DNA of 64,000 nucleotides from Fangia hongkongensis FSC776 = DSM 21703. GTDB taxonomy: Bacteria; Pseudomonadota; Gammaproteobacteria; Francisellales; Francisellaceae. Every line of letters begins with the position of its first letter. Position 1 is the stretch's first letter. The stretch lies in NCBI RefSeq assembly GCF_000379445.1, contig NZ_KB902240.1:186001-250000 (forward strand). Reading direction: 5' to 3'. Position numbers and translations under genes: made by a program. The notes below the pieces were generated by a model. It saw nothing but the letters and a program-made list of their open reading frames with translations. It searched no databases and was not told where the DNA came from. This document shows positions 1-10,679 of the stretch, in pieces.

Positions 1-941
1 TTATTGTGACCCAAATCCTTAATTTGCATAGCGGTTCAAGTAATGGACTTTTAACCATGTCCTATATGGCGCTTAAAGTTTTTATTACACTTTGCATCGT
101 CTGGGTGTTAATGTCCTTTGCTCGAGGCGTGAAGAATCACTTTATTGAGAAAAACACACGCACAGATGGCGGCTATAACGACTTTAGTATGATAGAAACA
201 AGCTATAAAGCCTCTCAAGCAGTTATTCTTGTCATTGCTTTTTTTACCATTTTAAGTTCCCTTGATATCCCGCTTGGCGCGCTAGCAGGACTCTCTGGAA
301 TTGTTGCGGGCTTCATTGCTATCTCACAAAGAGAGCTTATTGCAGATGTCTTTGGCGGCGTTATCCTTTATATTGACAGACCTTTTTCTGTTGGTGATTG
401 GATTTATACCGTTGATGGCAAAATTGAAGGAACCGTTGAAAAGATAAGCTTTCGTCTAACATTAATTCGCGCCTTTGATAAACGCCCGATCTATGTGCCT
501 AATGCGCTATTTTTGAATACAGCAGTGGTGAATGCCTCTAGAATGACAAATCGAAGAATTCTTCAATATATTGGTGTTCGTTATCAGGACTTTGATAAAC
601 TGCCTGCTATTTTATCAGGTGTTAAACAGATGCTAAAAGAGCATAAGGCAATTGATCAAAAGTGTACCACTTTAGTTTGTATCGTCAATGGGAATACGAA
701 TATGGGCTCAAGTATAGAAGGTGTGTTTGGCTCCTATTCAATTAACTTTATGATTTACACTTTCACCAAAACAACGAACTGGGTTCGATTTCAAGCGCTT
801 CAAGATGAAATTATGCTCAAAATTGGACAAATCATCAAAGACAATGGTGCAGAAATTGCTTTCCCTACAACGACATTGGATTTACCTAATGATGCAATCG
901 ATGCCCTTTCAAAGCACACATCTCCACAAAGTAATAGTTAA
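1..941 (+). CDS. MscS-family mechanosensitive channel (5' end probably outside window)
   Basis: Small-conductance mechanosensitive channel of the MscS superfamily, an inner-membrane protein that releases solutes on hypo-osmotic shock. Visible: hydrophobic segments around residues 22-40 and 70-110 (counted from the GTG at 6), the pore-lining Gly/Ala-rich helix LAGLSGIVAGF, then the beta domain with DRPFSVGDWI and the motif YVPNALF. The C-terminal half (MTNRRI, FTKTTNW, AFPTTTLDL) resembles the YnaI branch. A GTG at position 6 could start the protein, but the frame stays open to the window edge and relatives carry extra N-terminal membrane helices, so the gene is probably truncated here. It lies 18 bp upstream of gpsA in the same direction. 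Confidence 0.85.
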   Translation, partial: IVTQILNLHSGSSNGLLTMSYMALKVFITLCIVWVLMSFARGVKNHFIEKNTRTDGGYNDFSMIETSYKASQAVILVIAFFTILSSLDIPLGALAGLSGIVAGFIAISQRELIADVFGGVILYIDRPFSVGDWIYTVDGKIEGTVEKISFRLTLIRAFDKRPIYVPNALFLNTAVVNASRMTNRRILQYIGVRYQDFDKLPAILSGVKQMLKEHKAIDQKCTTLVCIVNGNTNMGSSIEGVFGSYSINFMIYTFTKTTNWVRFQALQDEIMLKIGQIIKDNGAEIAFPTTTLDLPNDAIDALSKHTSPQSNS

Positions 942-959
942 TCGAGGGTTGTTATCAAT

Positions 960-1943
960 ATGAAACATATTCTTGTATTTGGTTCAGGATCTTGGGGAAG
1001 CGCTCTGACCATCCATTTGGCTCAATCTCACCATGTATACCTTTATGTTAGAGACAATAACAGCTATCAAAAGATGCTTGAAAGCCGCTGTAATGAAAAG
1101 TACTTGCCCGGAATTCCTTTCCCGGAAAAGCTAAAGGTTATTGATAACTGGTTAGAAGTTATTAAAAGCTGTCAGTATATCCTTATCAGCACACCAAGCA
1201 TTGCCTTTGAAAACACGCTAAAATCGATTGCACCTTATATTCACCAGCAAAAACTCATCTCAGCAACAAAAGGCTTTTGTCACTCAAGTTATAAGCTACT
1301 TGATCAAATTGCTTGTGAATATCTGCCAGATACGCCTTATGCACTTATTACGGGCCCAAGCTTTGCTAAAGAAGTTGCAAGCAATTTGCCCACAGCTGTG
1401 GTAGCGGCTTCATCTGATCTTAACTATGCAAAGGAAGTTCAGCATCTATTCAATCATCGTGCTTTTCGCTGCTATAGCTCAGATGATATTACTGGTGCTG
1501 AAGTTGGTGGCGCAGTTAAAAATGCACTTGCTATTGCTTGTGGCATCTCAGATGGCTTGGGCTTTGGCGCAAATGCCAGAGCTGGATTAATAACTCGCGG
1601 ATTAAAGGAAATGATCCGGCTTGGCTTGTCACTTGGCGCTAAAGTAGAGACATTCAGCGGATTAAGTGGACTTGGAGATTTGGTGCTTACCTGCACAGAT
1701 AATCAATCAAGAAACAGACGCTTTGGGCTATTAGTAGGTCAAGGCAAAACACAAAAAGAGGCAACGGATACGGTTCAACAGGTTGTAGAAGGTATTGCAA
1801 CAACCAAAGCAATTTACCATTTGGCACAAAAGCAGCATATTGACATGCCCATTGTTGAGGTTATTTATCAAGTGTTACATGAAAACTACCCTGCTAAAAA
1901 GGCAGTGGAAAAGCTTTTATCTAGAACGCTAAAAAGCGAGTAG
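960..1943 (+). CDS. gpsA: NAD(P)H-dependent glycerol-3-phosphate dehydrogenase
   Basis: Reduces dihydroxyacetone phosphate to sn-glycerol-3-phosphate in the cytoplasm, supplying the backbone for phospholipids. The N-terminal Rossmann motif is GSGSWGSAL (residues 8-16), the family's GxGxxG variant with the usual Trp. The catalytic Lys lies in GGAVKNALAIACGI (about residue 187), followed by GLGFGANARAGLITRGL and the conserved LSGLGDLVLTC. At 327 aa it has normal family length. It starts 18 bp after the channel gene and converges with nadC (7 bp between the stops). Confidence 0.95.
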   Translation: MKHILVFGSGSWGSALTIHLAQSHHVYLYVRDNNSYQKMLESRCNEKYLPGIPFPEKLKVIDNWLEVIKSCQYILISTPSIAFENTLKSIAPYIHQQKLISATKGFCHSSYKLLDQIACEYLPDTPYALITGPSFAKEVASNLPTAVVAASSDLNYAKEVQHLFNHRAFRCYSSDDITGAEVGGAVKNALAIACGISDGLGFGANARAGLITRGLKEMIRLGLSLGAKVETFSGLSGLGDLVLTCTDNQSRNRRFGLLVGQGKTQKEATDTVQQVVEGIATTKAIYHLAQKQHIDMPIVEVIYQVLHENYPAKKAVEKLLSRTLKSE

Positions 1944-1950
1944 AGGTGCT

Positions 1951-2808
1951 TTAGATAAAGCGCATAGATAGATCAATTGCTTGAATATGTTTAGTCAGTC
2001 CACCAGTAGAAATATAATCAACGCCTGTCTTTGCCACATCTTCTAACTGTTCAAATGTCATATTACCAGATGCTTCTAACTCAGCCTTTCCATCTACAAG
2101 CTTCACAGCTTTAGCCATATCTTGAAGTGAGAAATTATCCAACATAATCACATCACATTTAGCCTCTATTGCCTCATTAAGCTCATCAAAGTTTTCAACT
2201 TCAACCTCAATGAGTTTATCTTTGCCAATCGCTCTTGCTTTCGCTACAGCTTGAGAAATAGAGTGACCACAAGCAGCAATATGATTTTCTTTTATTAAAA
2301 ATGCATCAAATAGCCCGATTCTATGATTAACACCACCACCACAGCTTACCGCATATTTCTCGGCCAATCTAAAGCCAGGGATTGTCTTTCTGGTATCCAA
2401 TATTTTTGTTTTATAGTTTTTGAGCGCTGCCACATAATGCTGTGTTTTGGTGGCGACTGCCGATAACATTTGCAAAAAATTAAGCGCTGTTCTCTCTGCA
2501 GTGAGAATCCCTCTGGCTAAGCCTTCCACTTCAAATAAAGTTTCATTCGCTTTAACCTGATCACCATCTTGGTAGTGCCAATGTAGCGTGACTTCAGGGT
2601 CAACCTGTCGATACACCTCTAAAACCCACTCTTTTCCACAAAGCACCATATCCTCACGTGTAATCACCTTCGCCTGTACCTGTTCATCCTCATCAATTAA
2701 AAGTGCGTTAATATCACCTGATTCAATATCTTCCAAAAGTGCTTGATCTACCATGTCTTCAATGACATCTTGGTCTATCTCGGTAATCTGTAATGTATTT
2801 AAATGCAT
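1951..2808 (-). CDS. nadC: Nicotinate-nucleotide pyrophosphorylase (carboxylating)
   Basis: Quinolinate phosphoribosyltransferase: converts quinolinate and PRPP to nicotinate mononucleotide in de novo NAD synthesis. Family blocks seen: LTAERTALNFLQMLSAVAT, LDTRKTIPGFRLAEKYAVSC, GGVNHRIGLFDAFLIKENHI, VEVEN, DVIMLDN, LEASGN, and ISTGGLTKH near the C terminus. A TTG codon 12 bp further upstream is possible, but the ATG at 2808 with GGA about 10 bases before it is the better start (285 aa). It follows nadA by 24 bp on the same strand, so the two are almost certainly co-transcribed. nadB is not in this window. Confidence 0.94.
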   Translation of the reverse strand: MHLNTLQITEIDQDVIEDMVDQALLEDIESGDINALLIDEDEQVQAKVITREDMVLCGKEWVLEVYRQVDPEVTLHWHYQDGDQVKANETLFEVEGLARGILTAERTALNFLQMLSAVATKTQHYVAALKNYKTKILDTRKTIPGFRLAEKYAVSCGGGVNHRIGLFDAFLIKENHIAACGHSISQAVAKARAIGKDKLIEVEVENFDELNEAIEAKCDVIMLDNFSLQDMAKAVKLVDGKAELEASGNMTFEQLEDVAKTGVDYISTGGLTKHIQAIDLSMRFI

Positions 2809-2832
2809 CTCTGTTTCCAATTATGATAAGTA

Positions 2833-3876
2833 TTATCTTTGTTGATTTTGAAAGTTCACCATGCGCTCAAGCGGAATCAGCGCCCTTTCTCTGATTTCAT
2901 CTGGCACGATAATCTCATTTGCTTCAGACTCTAATACCTCGGCTAAATTCTTTAAGGAATTCATTCCCATCCACGGACATTGTGCACATGATTTACAGGT
3001 TGCACCTTTGCCCATCGTTGGCGCTTCAATAAAGGTTTTATCCGGTGAGGATTGTTTCATTTTATAGAAGATACCTGTCTCTGTAGCGACAATGAATACT
3101 TTATTTGGCAGGCGCTTTGATGCCTCAAGTAATTGTGAAGTTGAACCAGCCACATCAGCCAATGCCACAACTTCAGCTGGAGATTCAGGGTGCACCAAAA
3201 TAGCCGCCTCTGGATAGGTTGCTTTTAAATCATATAAAGCCTTTGCTTTAAACTCCTCATGAACAATACACGCGCCATTATAATGAACCATGTCAGCACC
3301 TGTTTTGTTTTCAATCCAACGACCAAGGTACTTATCTGGCGCCCAGAGGATTTTCTCGCCCTTTTGATCCAAGTATTCACAAATTTCAAGTGCACTTGAG
3401 GAGGTGACTGTCCAGTCAGCAAGTGCTTTAATACGAGCAGATGTATTGACATAAACCACCACTGTTCTATCTGGATGCGCTGCAATAAATGCTTTAAATT
3501 CATCTTCTTGGCAGCTCACATCCAATGAACACTCTGCCTCTAAAGTTGGCATCAAGACTTTTTTGTTTGGACTTAAGATTTTAGCACTTTCACCCATAAA
3601 GCGCACACCGGCAACCACCAGTGTTTGCGCTGGATGTTTATGACCGAATCTTGCCATTGCAAGCGAATCACCGAGCATCCCGCCTGTTTCTTCTGCAAGC
3701 GCTTGGATCTCAGCATCAACATAATAATGTGCAATCAAGCAGGCATTTTTCTCTTTTAGCAATCTTTTGATTTTCTCGCGATAAAATGCTTTGTCTTTTT
3801 CAGTTTGCACTTGCATGGCCTCTGCTTTGGGCCATACTTTTTCCACACGTGAGTGGAACTCTTTTTCACTAATCAT
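2833..3876 (-). CDS. nadA: Quinolinate synthase A
   Basis: A [4Fe-4S] enzyme condensing iminoaspartate with dihydroxyacetone phosphate to quinolinate, the step before NadC. Cluster-ligand cysteines are recognisable: C116 in EAECSL, C203 in [11 protein letters not shown] and the C294-x2-C297-x2-C300 group in [12 protein letters not shown], the usual C-terminal motif of the long NadA type. [13 protein letters not shown] and GDSLAMA near the N terminus bind substrate. 347 aa matches proteobacterial NadA. It is the first gene of the nadA-nadC pair, with a separate upstream region of about 200 bp shared divergently with the MFS gene. Confidence 0.95.
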   Translation of the reverse strand: MISEKEFHSRVEKVWPKAEAMQVQTEKDKAFYREKIKRLLKEKNACLIAHYYVDAEIQALAEETGGMLGDSLAMARFGHKHPAQTLVVAGVRFMGESAKILSPNKKVLMPTLEAECSLDVSCQEDEFKAFIAAHPDRTVVVYVNTSARIKALADWTVTSSSALEICEYLDQKGEKILWAPDKYLGRWIENKTGADMVHYNGACIVHEEFKAKALYDLKATYPEAAILVHPESPAEVVALADVAGSTSQLLEASKRLPNKVFIVATETGIFYKMKQSSPDKTFIEAPTMGKGATCKSCAQCPWMGMNSLKNLAEVLESEANEIIVPDEIRERALIPLERMVNFQNQQR

Positions 3877-4075
3877 ATGCTACTCTTAATCTCTTTATAT
3901 ATACTGCTCATATAGCAACATCAAGCTGGCAAAAATTCTAACATAATCTCACCACAATTCAATTTCACCCAAGCGTAAAGCACTATATATTTATCAAAAA
4001 CCATATCTCTAAATTGTCTTTTGCTTAGAATTTAGCTAGATTGACTGAACACTTTTAGTTACAAGGAACAGGAAA

Positions 4076-5266
4076 TTGCATAAAAAGTATTTATTGCTGG
4101 TGAACTTTATGATGCCCGCTATGCTTCTAAATAGTGTCGGGGTTGTTATTCTAATGCTCAATAGCCAAGGTGGCGTAGATCTAAGCTCAGTGGGCTGGAT
4201 TCAGCCTTTTAAAGATGGCGCGGTTTTAATTGGCTCTTTATTGCTCATTTCATTTATTACACGATTTGGATATAAAATAGCCATGCAGGTTGGCTGTTTA
4301 TTGGAAATTCTAGCTTGTCTCTTAATGGGCACATTTGATGGTGTTTTCTCTGCTTATCTTTTCTTTGTTATGGCAGGCGTCGCTTTTGCACTTTTAAAAA
4401 TAGCTATTTACTCTGCTGTCTCTTTAATCACAGATGATAAAGATGAACATGCAGGGATTATCTCTTTATATGAAGGCGGCTTTATGGTGTCTATTTTTAT
4501 CGCCAATGGCTTATTTGCATGGATGATACATCTTCAAAGCTGGAATAGCACTTTTTATATTTTTGCATTCTTTGCAGCCATTTCTCTGATATGTACCTTC
4601 TTCATACACTTTGATATGCCTCAATTAAAAAAAGGGAAAAGCGACTCTAGTCAATATAGAAAAGTATTAACGCTGTTTAGTAAACCAGCTGTGTTATTAT
4701 TTTTACTTTTGATCCTCTGCTACCCGCTTATTGAACAAGGTGTTATCGACTTTTTGCCAACTTTTCAGGCAACAGTCCTTGATCTGTCTCATGCCAAAAG
4801 TGTACTCATTGCCTCACTACTGCCTGTTATGATTGCAGCTGGGCGAATTTGTTTTGGCTTTATTGCCAAATACATCGAGCTTAAAAAAGCATTAATCGGA
4901 ACAACGATACTGGCAATTTTACTTCTAATCGTCTCGCTAGTAAGTGCACAAATGACACATATTCATCCCTCTTTTTCCTATATTGCCATGTGGCTTTTAC
5001 CTTGTCTTGGCTTTTTTATTGCCCCTATTTACCCAAGTTTAAACTCCTCATTATTATCCAGCCAACCTAAAGATTATCAAAGCGCTGTAACGCTCCTTAT
5101 TATGATATTCTCAGCAATTGGTGGCAGCATTGGTAGTGTTGCAATGGGTTATTTATTTCATTATATTGGCGGCATTGAAGCTTTTAGTCTTTATATCGTT
5201 GTACTGATTATCATCCTCTTGCTGCTAGTGCCTTATTTTAAACTGTTGCAAAGGAGCAGGGTATGA
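4076..5266 (+). CDS. MFS transporter paired with trehalase
   Basis: Twelve-helix major facilitator superfamily carrier (396 aa) of the inner membrane. The segments are strongly hydrophobic throughout, with a charged central loop (about residues 182-200, QLKKGKSDSSQYRK) separating two six-helix halves, and FITRFGY in the helix 2-3 loop. The start is a TTG at 4076 with AAGGAAC just upstream; no ATG gives an equally good ribosome site. The stop overlaps the trehalase start by 4 bp (ATGA), so translation is coupled. From this pairing I infer uptake of trehalose or a related sugar, but no motif fixes the substrate; the fold is closer to FucP/DHA-like MFS than to known trehalose permeases. Confidence 0.8.
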   Translation: MHKKYLLLVNFMMPAMLLNSVGVVILMLNSQGGVDLSSVGWIQPFKDGAVLIGSLLLISFITRFGYKIAMQVGCLLEILACLLMGTFDGVFSAYLFFVMAGVAFALLKIAIYSAVSLITDDKDEHAGIISLYEGGFMVSIFIANGLFAWMIHLQSWNSTFYIFAFFAAISLICTFFIHFDMPQLKKGKSDSSQYRKVLTLFSKPAVLLFLLLILCYPLIEQGVIDFLPTFQATVLDLSHAKSVLIASLLPVMIAAGRICFGFIAKYIELKKALIGTTILAILLLIVSLVSAQMTHIHPSFSYIAMWLLPCLGFFIAPIYPSLNSSLLSSQPKDYQSAVTLLIMIFSAIGGSIGSVAMGYLFHYIGGIEAFSLYIVVLIIILLLLVPYFKLLQRSRV

Positions 5267-6729
5267 TTCAAATCAAAGGCGATTTTTTTGAGTGCGTACA
5301 GACTCTTGGGATATTCCCTGATTCCAAGAGCTTTGTTGACAGCATCGCACTTAAGAGTGAAGATGAAATTCTGTCTCTTTTTTCATCCATTGATAAAACA
5401 TCACCAAAAGCAGTTAGTCATTTTTTTAATACACACTTTCATACTTATGAAACCCATTTCCCAACACATAGCACTAATGATACAAAGCCAAAAGATCTTA
5501 AAGCCTATATTCATCAAACTTGGAAAACACTTTTAAGATCTGATAGCACTCTCCCTAAATACCCACAAAGTAAGATTTTTCTCCCTGAGCCTTATATTGT
5601 TCCTGGGGGACGCTTTCGCGAGATTTACTATTGGGATAGTTATTTCACTGCACTTGGTCTTGCCTGTGAGCATAATTATCCTTTGATAAAATCACTTGTT
5701 CACAACTTTATTTTCCTACAAAAAACACTTGGAATAATTCCAAATGGCGCACGCAGTTATTATACAACACGCTCTCAACCTCCTATCTTGGTGCTTCTAG
5801 TTGATCTAATCTATCAGCAATATGGGATTGATGAAATTGCACCTTATCTCCCAGCATTAGAACAAGAGTATCAGTTCTGGATAACCAAGCGCACCTATAA
5901 GTTGAATGAGCAAAACTACTTTCACTATTGTGACCCAGAGAGAACACCAAGGCCAGAGTCTTATATTGAAGATATTAATCTCGCCAATACACTTTCAACA
6001 GATGAAAAGCCAAAACTCTATCAAGCCATTCGAAGTGCCGCTGAGAGTGGCTGGGACTTCTCTTCTCGCTGGATGGATGAAACAAATGCCTTTAACACCC
6101 TTTGCACACATGAGATTTTACCCATTGATCTTAATGCCATTTTATATCTATTAACTGACAAGCTTGCCTCGTATTATAAAGCGCTACAAGATACCAATAA
6201 AGCTACAATTTATCATCAATATGCCACAGAACATAAGCATAACTATCAGCTTTTTTGGCACAAACAGCACCAGTGTTTTTATGATTATAATGTAAAGCAA
6301 AATGCACATAGTCATAAAATTACGGCAGCTATCGGCTGGCCGCTTTTTGCCAAAATTGCAACAAAAGAGCAAGCGCTCGCCATTGCCAATATCATTGAAT
6401 CTCAGCTGCTAAAATCAGGCGGTCTTGTTACCAGTACAATTAATTCAAATCAACAATGGGATGCGCCAAATGGCTGGGCACCTCTTCAATACATTGCAGT
6501 TATTGGCCTTAAAAATTATGGCTTTACTGACTTAGCACAGAAAATTATGACAAGATGGTGTTACACGATGGAAAACTATTATGCTAAACATAAAGTTATT
6601 CTAGAGAAATATGATGTATGCCAGATTGAAAAAACCCCACATCAGGGCGAATATGAGGTTCAAGAAGGTTTTGGTTGGAGTAACGGCGTTTATCTTGCCT
6701 TTAGTGAGGCGCTTGGGAAGCAAACTTAA
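5263..6729 (+). CDS. treF: Cytoplasmic trehalase (GH37)
   Basis: Hydrolyses alpha,alpha-trehalose to two glucose molecules. Both family signatures are present: [15 protein letters not shown] (about residues 115-129) and [12 protein letters not shown] (about 397-408). The catalytic acid Asp sits in [10 protein letters not shown], and the Glu base region EKYDV follows. The first 100 residues form a helical lead-in without a signal peptide, so this is the cytoplasmic TreF type, not the periplasmic TreA type. It has coupled translation with the preceding MFS gene. Its 3' end overlaps the convergent lipoprotein gene by 29 bp. Confidence 0.92.
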
Positions 6730-9700
6730 TCGTGCTATAACTTACCCCGCCGACACCTGAGAGATATACTCTATAAGTGTCACGCCCATCAAAGTGTACT
6801 TCAATATCTGTCATTTGATCACTTGGCACATTGTTATAGTGATCCGTTGATTGTGTCTGTGTATCATATCTCAACATACCGCCTTTTTCAGTTGCGACAA
6901 GAAGTACTTCTGAAAGGACATCTAAAGCCTTAATCTTCATACCAGAGAATGCTTCTATCGAACTAAAGCGCACTTTTTCACTGTGACTGGCATGATATAA
7001 CCCACTATTTGTACCGACATAAATGCCACTTTGATCTACATATAATGCATTGAGTTTATTCACACTGGACAAATCAAACACATCTATTTTCTTTTTCCAG
7101 CCACCTTCAGCTTCTTTATGCCATAGCGAGAACAAATCAATAAATAAGCCATCATAAGAGATAGAGGTCGCATACAGCTCATTGTTGTATGCATATACAT
7201 TTCTAAATGCGCCTTTTGTTACACTTGGCTTAAATTGCATATCCTCGGCCTGTGCTTCAAATAAACCCATATCTGTCGTGAGATAAATCACACCATTTTT
7301 AATCACAAAATCATAAATAGCATTTTCTTTGTCACTTAATGTAACATGCTGCCAATTACGCTCACCTGCTTTGGCCTTAGCTATACCATAATTGGTAATA
7401 AGGTACACATAACCATCTACAATATATAGCTTCTTGCGAGGCTTAAAGTGTGTCTCATTCTCTTGAGAAGCAATCGCCATCGCTTGCCAAGTCTGCCCTT
7501 TATCATTTGAGTAATAGAGTGTATTATCTTGGTTCTTCTCTGTGGCAATAGCGTAAATCTGGTTGTAACTTTCAGGGTTTACTGCCAATTTCTTTGTCTT
7601 ATAACTACTTAATCCTGTTTGTTTTGTTGCATGATACTGCCCATCTTTATAGATTGCCAAACCTGACTCAGTTCCTATAATATACCCGCCATTGTAAGGC
7701 GCAGAAGCCCTTGCATTCATTGATAAATTAGCACCACTCATATAATCAACTTGCTGCCAAGTATTGCCATCTTCACTATAGTACAAACCTTTCTCAGTGG
7801 CTAAGTGTAATTTATTATTCTCTACAGTAACTTTATTTGCTTTGTACTCACCTGAAAGCGCATCAAAGTTTACTCTTGTATGATCAAAGTATCTTATGCC
7901 CAAGATTCCTCTTTTCTCTTCTATACGATAGAGGCCAGTTTCAGTCGCTGCATAATACTTACCATTAAATACCGTAACATCAAAAGCGCTGCCGTGACCT
8001 TTATCTCCAAGCAATTCACCAAGCTCACCAAACTTGCTATTACTATTTAGGATATTGCTCCAGCTCTTACCATGGTCTTTAGATAACAACACCCCTTCTT
8101 CAGTTGCTGCTAAAAATGCATCCTGAGATTGATACAAGCCATAAATAGCCCCACCTTTAGTAATTTGAACTGGATCTGTTGATTCAAAAAGACCAATAAT
8201 TGCCCCTGATTTTGTTGCCAACATTGTGCCAAAATCACCATCAGAAACTGCGCTTATTTCATAATCTTGATAATCTACTGAGCGAATTTCAGCTGTGTTT
8301 GCATCCACTTTTACAAGACCTTTATCAGTTGCAACATAGACTTCACCCTCACTTTCCAAAAGTGCATAGATAATATTACCAGGAAGCCCATTTGCTATCG
8401 TTAGATTTTTCCAGCTCGTCCCACCATCAAATGATACAGATAGGCCACCAACGGTTGCAACATACAAATACCCATCTTGGCTCACTAGAACATCATTCAC
8501 ATAATTGCCTGCTAGAGAAGCTGTATCAAAGCTGGTATTTTGCGGCATCATATATCCATACGGGAATGCTCTTACTTCAATATTTTTTTCATCAACGCTT
8601 GTTATTGCATTATTATGTGCCCCATTTTTGGCTCGTGCCACAAAGCTTAGCGTGTTTGTATTAGGCAATAAGCCTACCTTTTGATCTAATTGCACTGAAT
8701 AAGACATTCTACAACTTGCCCCTGCAGCCAATATATCAGCACAATTATAATCATCTGATTTTTCAACCATAAAGATGCCCGTATGAGAGGCGAAGCTTCC
8801 TTGTAGCGCGGTTAATGATAAGATGCTATTGAGATTTGTAATATCATAATGAAACTCTGCTGTTTCATCATAGGTTAATACCACTTTATTTTGTACAGCA
8901 TGCATTGCTAAACCATTAGCATAAAATGCATTAAATGTAAGCTCTTTACTATCGAAGTTAGCGCCTTTAACTCGTACTACTTGCTTACCCTCTTGGAAAT
9001 TATCCGCACTTTCAAGCATAAAATTGCAACTACCTTTTGCAGGAATCACACTACACTCGCCAGATACTTTTACACCGTTAGGTACTTCAAATTCTAGGGA
9101 CTTTAAAGCAACTGGAGCATTATTATTCACCGTAAAACTACGTTTTTGATTTTGATATATTACCATTTCATCAAGGCTTATACTGGCCTCAGGTTTTAAA
9201 GACTGAAATGTACTTGTCGCAATGAGTTTCTCTCCATTAAATAAAGAAACCGTATATACCTTTGCAGCTGTAGCATCTTTCGCACTTAATGATACCTCAC
9301 AGCGCTCACCATGATGCAGCTTGTCTGTGCATCCTGTTATTGCAGCAAAGATATTATCATCCAAGCCTTGAATAGAAAGACTATCTAACCCAACACTCAC
9401 TCCGGTGTTATTACGAACAACTAGTGTTTTTTGTTGCCCTGCATAAATGGCGCCGGTAGGCTCAATAGTCACCTCTAATGCATTAACCACAACTTCATGC
9501 TGAGCGCCTTTTACATTCTTTCCATCTTGTGTCATTGCGCTAACTCTATATTTGACTGTCTTGCCCAAAATAGCGCTTGCTTTTTCATTTGGAACAAGTT
9601 GAAATTCACAGCGCCCTGATTGAGTTAATAAATCACACTGCCCAAGTTTAACCACGTCAAAATAAGCTTTGTTCGACATATCTTCAAACTCAAGTGCGAT

Positions 9701-10093
9701 AGCTTTTAAATAACGTGTGGGGGTTCCTATTTCTAAAGTTGCACTGCCACCAGTTGCCATTACGCCCACTTTATACACTTCTCCTAGTGCTGCTTTACCT
9801 TGAGTATAATCGCTGCTTGTTATGCTAAGCGGTTGTTGAGTGATCTCAGTTTGCCCACTGTTATCACTATCCTTGTCAGATGTATTATCAGTACTATCAC
9901 CGCTTTGTGACTCTGTTGTTGTATCTGAAGTATCTGAGTTATCGTTTTCAGTACTTGTGTTACTCGTATCACTAGTGTCTGTAGTTGAGCTGTCGCTACC
10001 ACCACCGCCACCACAGCCACTTAACACAAGTGCCGCCATTAACACCGCCAACGGTAATGTTTTTCTTTTAAGCTCATTTAATGATTGTTTCAT
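6701..10093 (-). CDS. Very large lipoprotein with beta-propeller repeats
   Basis: A protein of about 1130 aa beginning with a lipoprotein signal: a KRK-containing n-region, the hydrophobic [14 protein letters not shown] and the lipobox cysteine C27. A Gly run after the Cys, with no Asp at +2, suggests the outer membrane. Next comes an Asp/Ser/Thr-rich linker of about 60 residues, then all-beta Ig-like stretches to about residue 500. The C-terminal half repeats a blade motif of the type [61 protein letters not shown], often with SxDxGxxW (BNR/sialidase-like) between. This predicts one or two beta-propellers, as in reg-prop and Ycf48-like proteins. The start is taken at the third Met codon because the first in-frame start is a TTG with no ribosome site. 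Function unknown; surface display or ligand binding is inference. Confidence 0.8.
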
Positions 10094-10679
10094 TTTAGCC
10101 CCCATCTTTCGTGTTATACCCAATAAACCTAAGGTTAAATGAAGATAAACTTCTCTTTAATCAGGTTATATTTTCACTATAGAAAGCTTTTGATATTTAT
10201 TTGTTTTTCAACTGTATATGCAAGATACATTCCACAAGAATAAAGTGCTTTTTTAACAGCAAAATCACTTCCTTGAAGCTAAGTTATTCTCTCTTATCTA
10301 CATGGTATACATTTAATGGCGCTTATAACGCGCTATCCTTTAGAGAACCTATATTGTAGACATTTACAACTAAGCATAATTATGGTTATTTAGTAGTGAC
10401 ATCATCAACCAAAACAGACAATACGAATATAAAATGTGCATTTAAAGACAAAAAAATATACGCTTATACAAGATCAAAAGAATCGATTGGCTTCAAATCG
10501 ATTGGCAGGATATACCACAAAAACAAGGGATTACTTTTTGATCAAAAAATGGTAGAATTTCCAAGCTTTGGGGTATAAAACTTAAGATTACATGACCGTC
10601 ATAACACATTTTTGCTATGAAAATGCAGCAGAGCACGATGTTTTATGATGAAAATAATATTACTTTTGGGGGTTACATA
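10094..10679. other. 586-bp non-coding region upstream of the two-component operon
   Basis: Separates the divergent lipoprotein and histidine-kinase genes. It contains two 11-bp direct repeats (10481-10491 and 10496-10506) and a 14-bp AT-rich palindrome around GATC (10535-10548). A TATAAA at 10574-10579 could be a -10 element for the kinase gene. A 60-codon reading frame at 10396-10578 has no ribosome site and no recognisable protein character, so I do not call it a gene. Confidence 0.5.
10481..10506. repeat. Tandem AATCGATTGGC direct repeats
   Basis: Two identical copies of AATCGATTGGC start 15 bp apart (10481-10491 and 10496-10506), about 180 bp upstream of the histidine-kinase start. Paired direct repeats are the usual form of OmpR-family operators, so they could bind the regulator encoded by this operon. 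That role is inference; the spacing differs from the classical 10-11 bp. Confidence 0.4.

Noticed and set aside
10396-10578. 60-codon frame before the sensor kinase
   Set aside because: No ribosome site, no recognisable protein character, and it spans the direct repeats; treated as non-coding.
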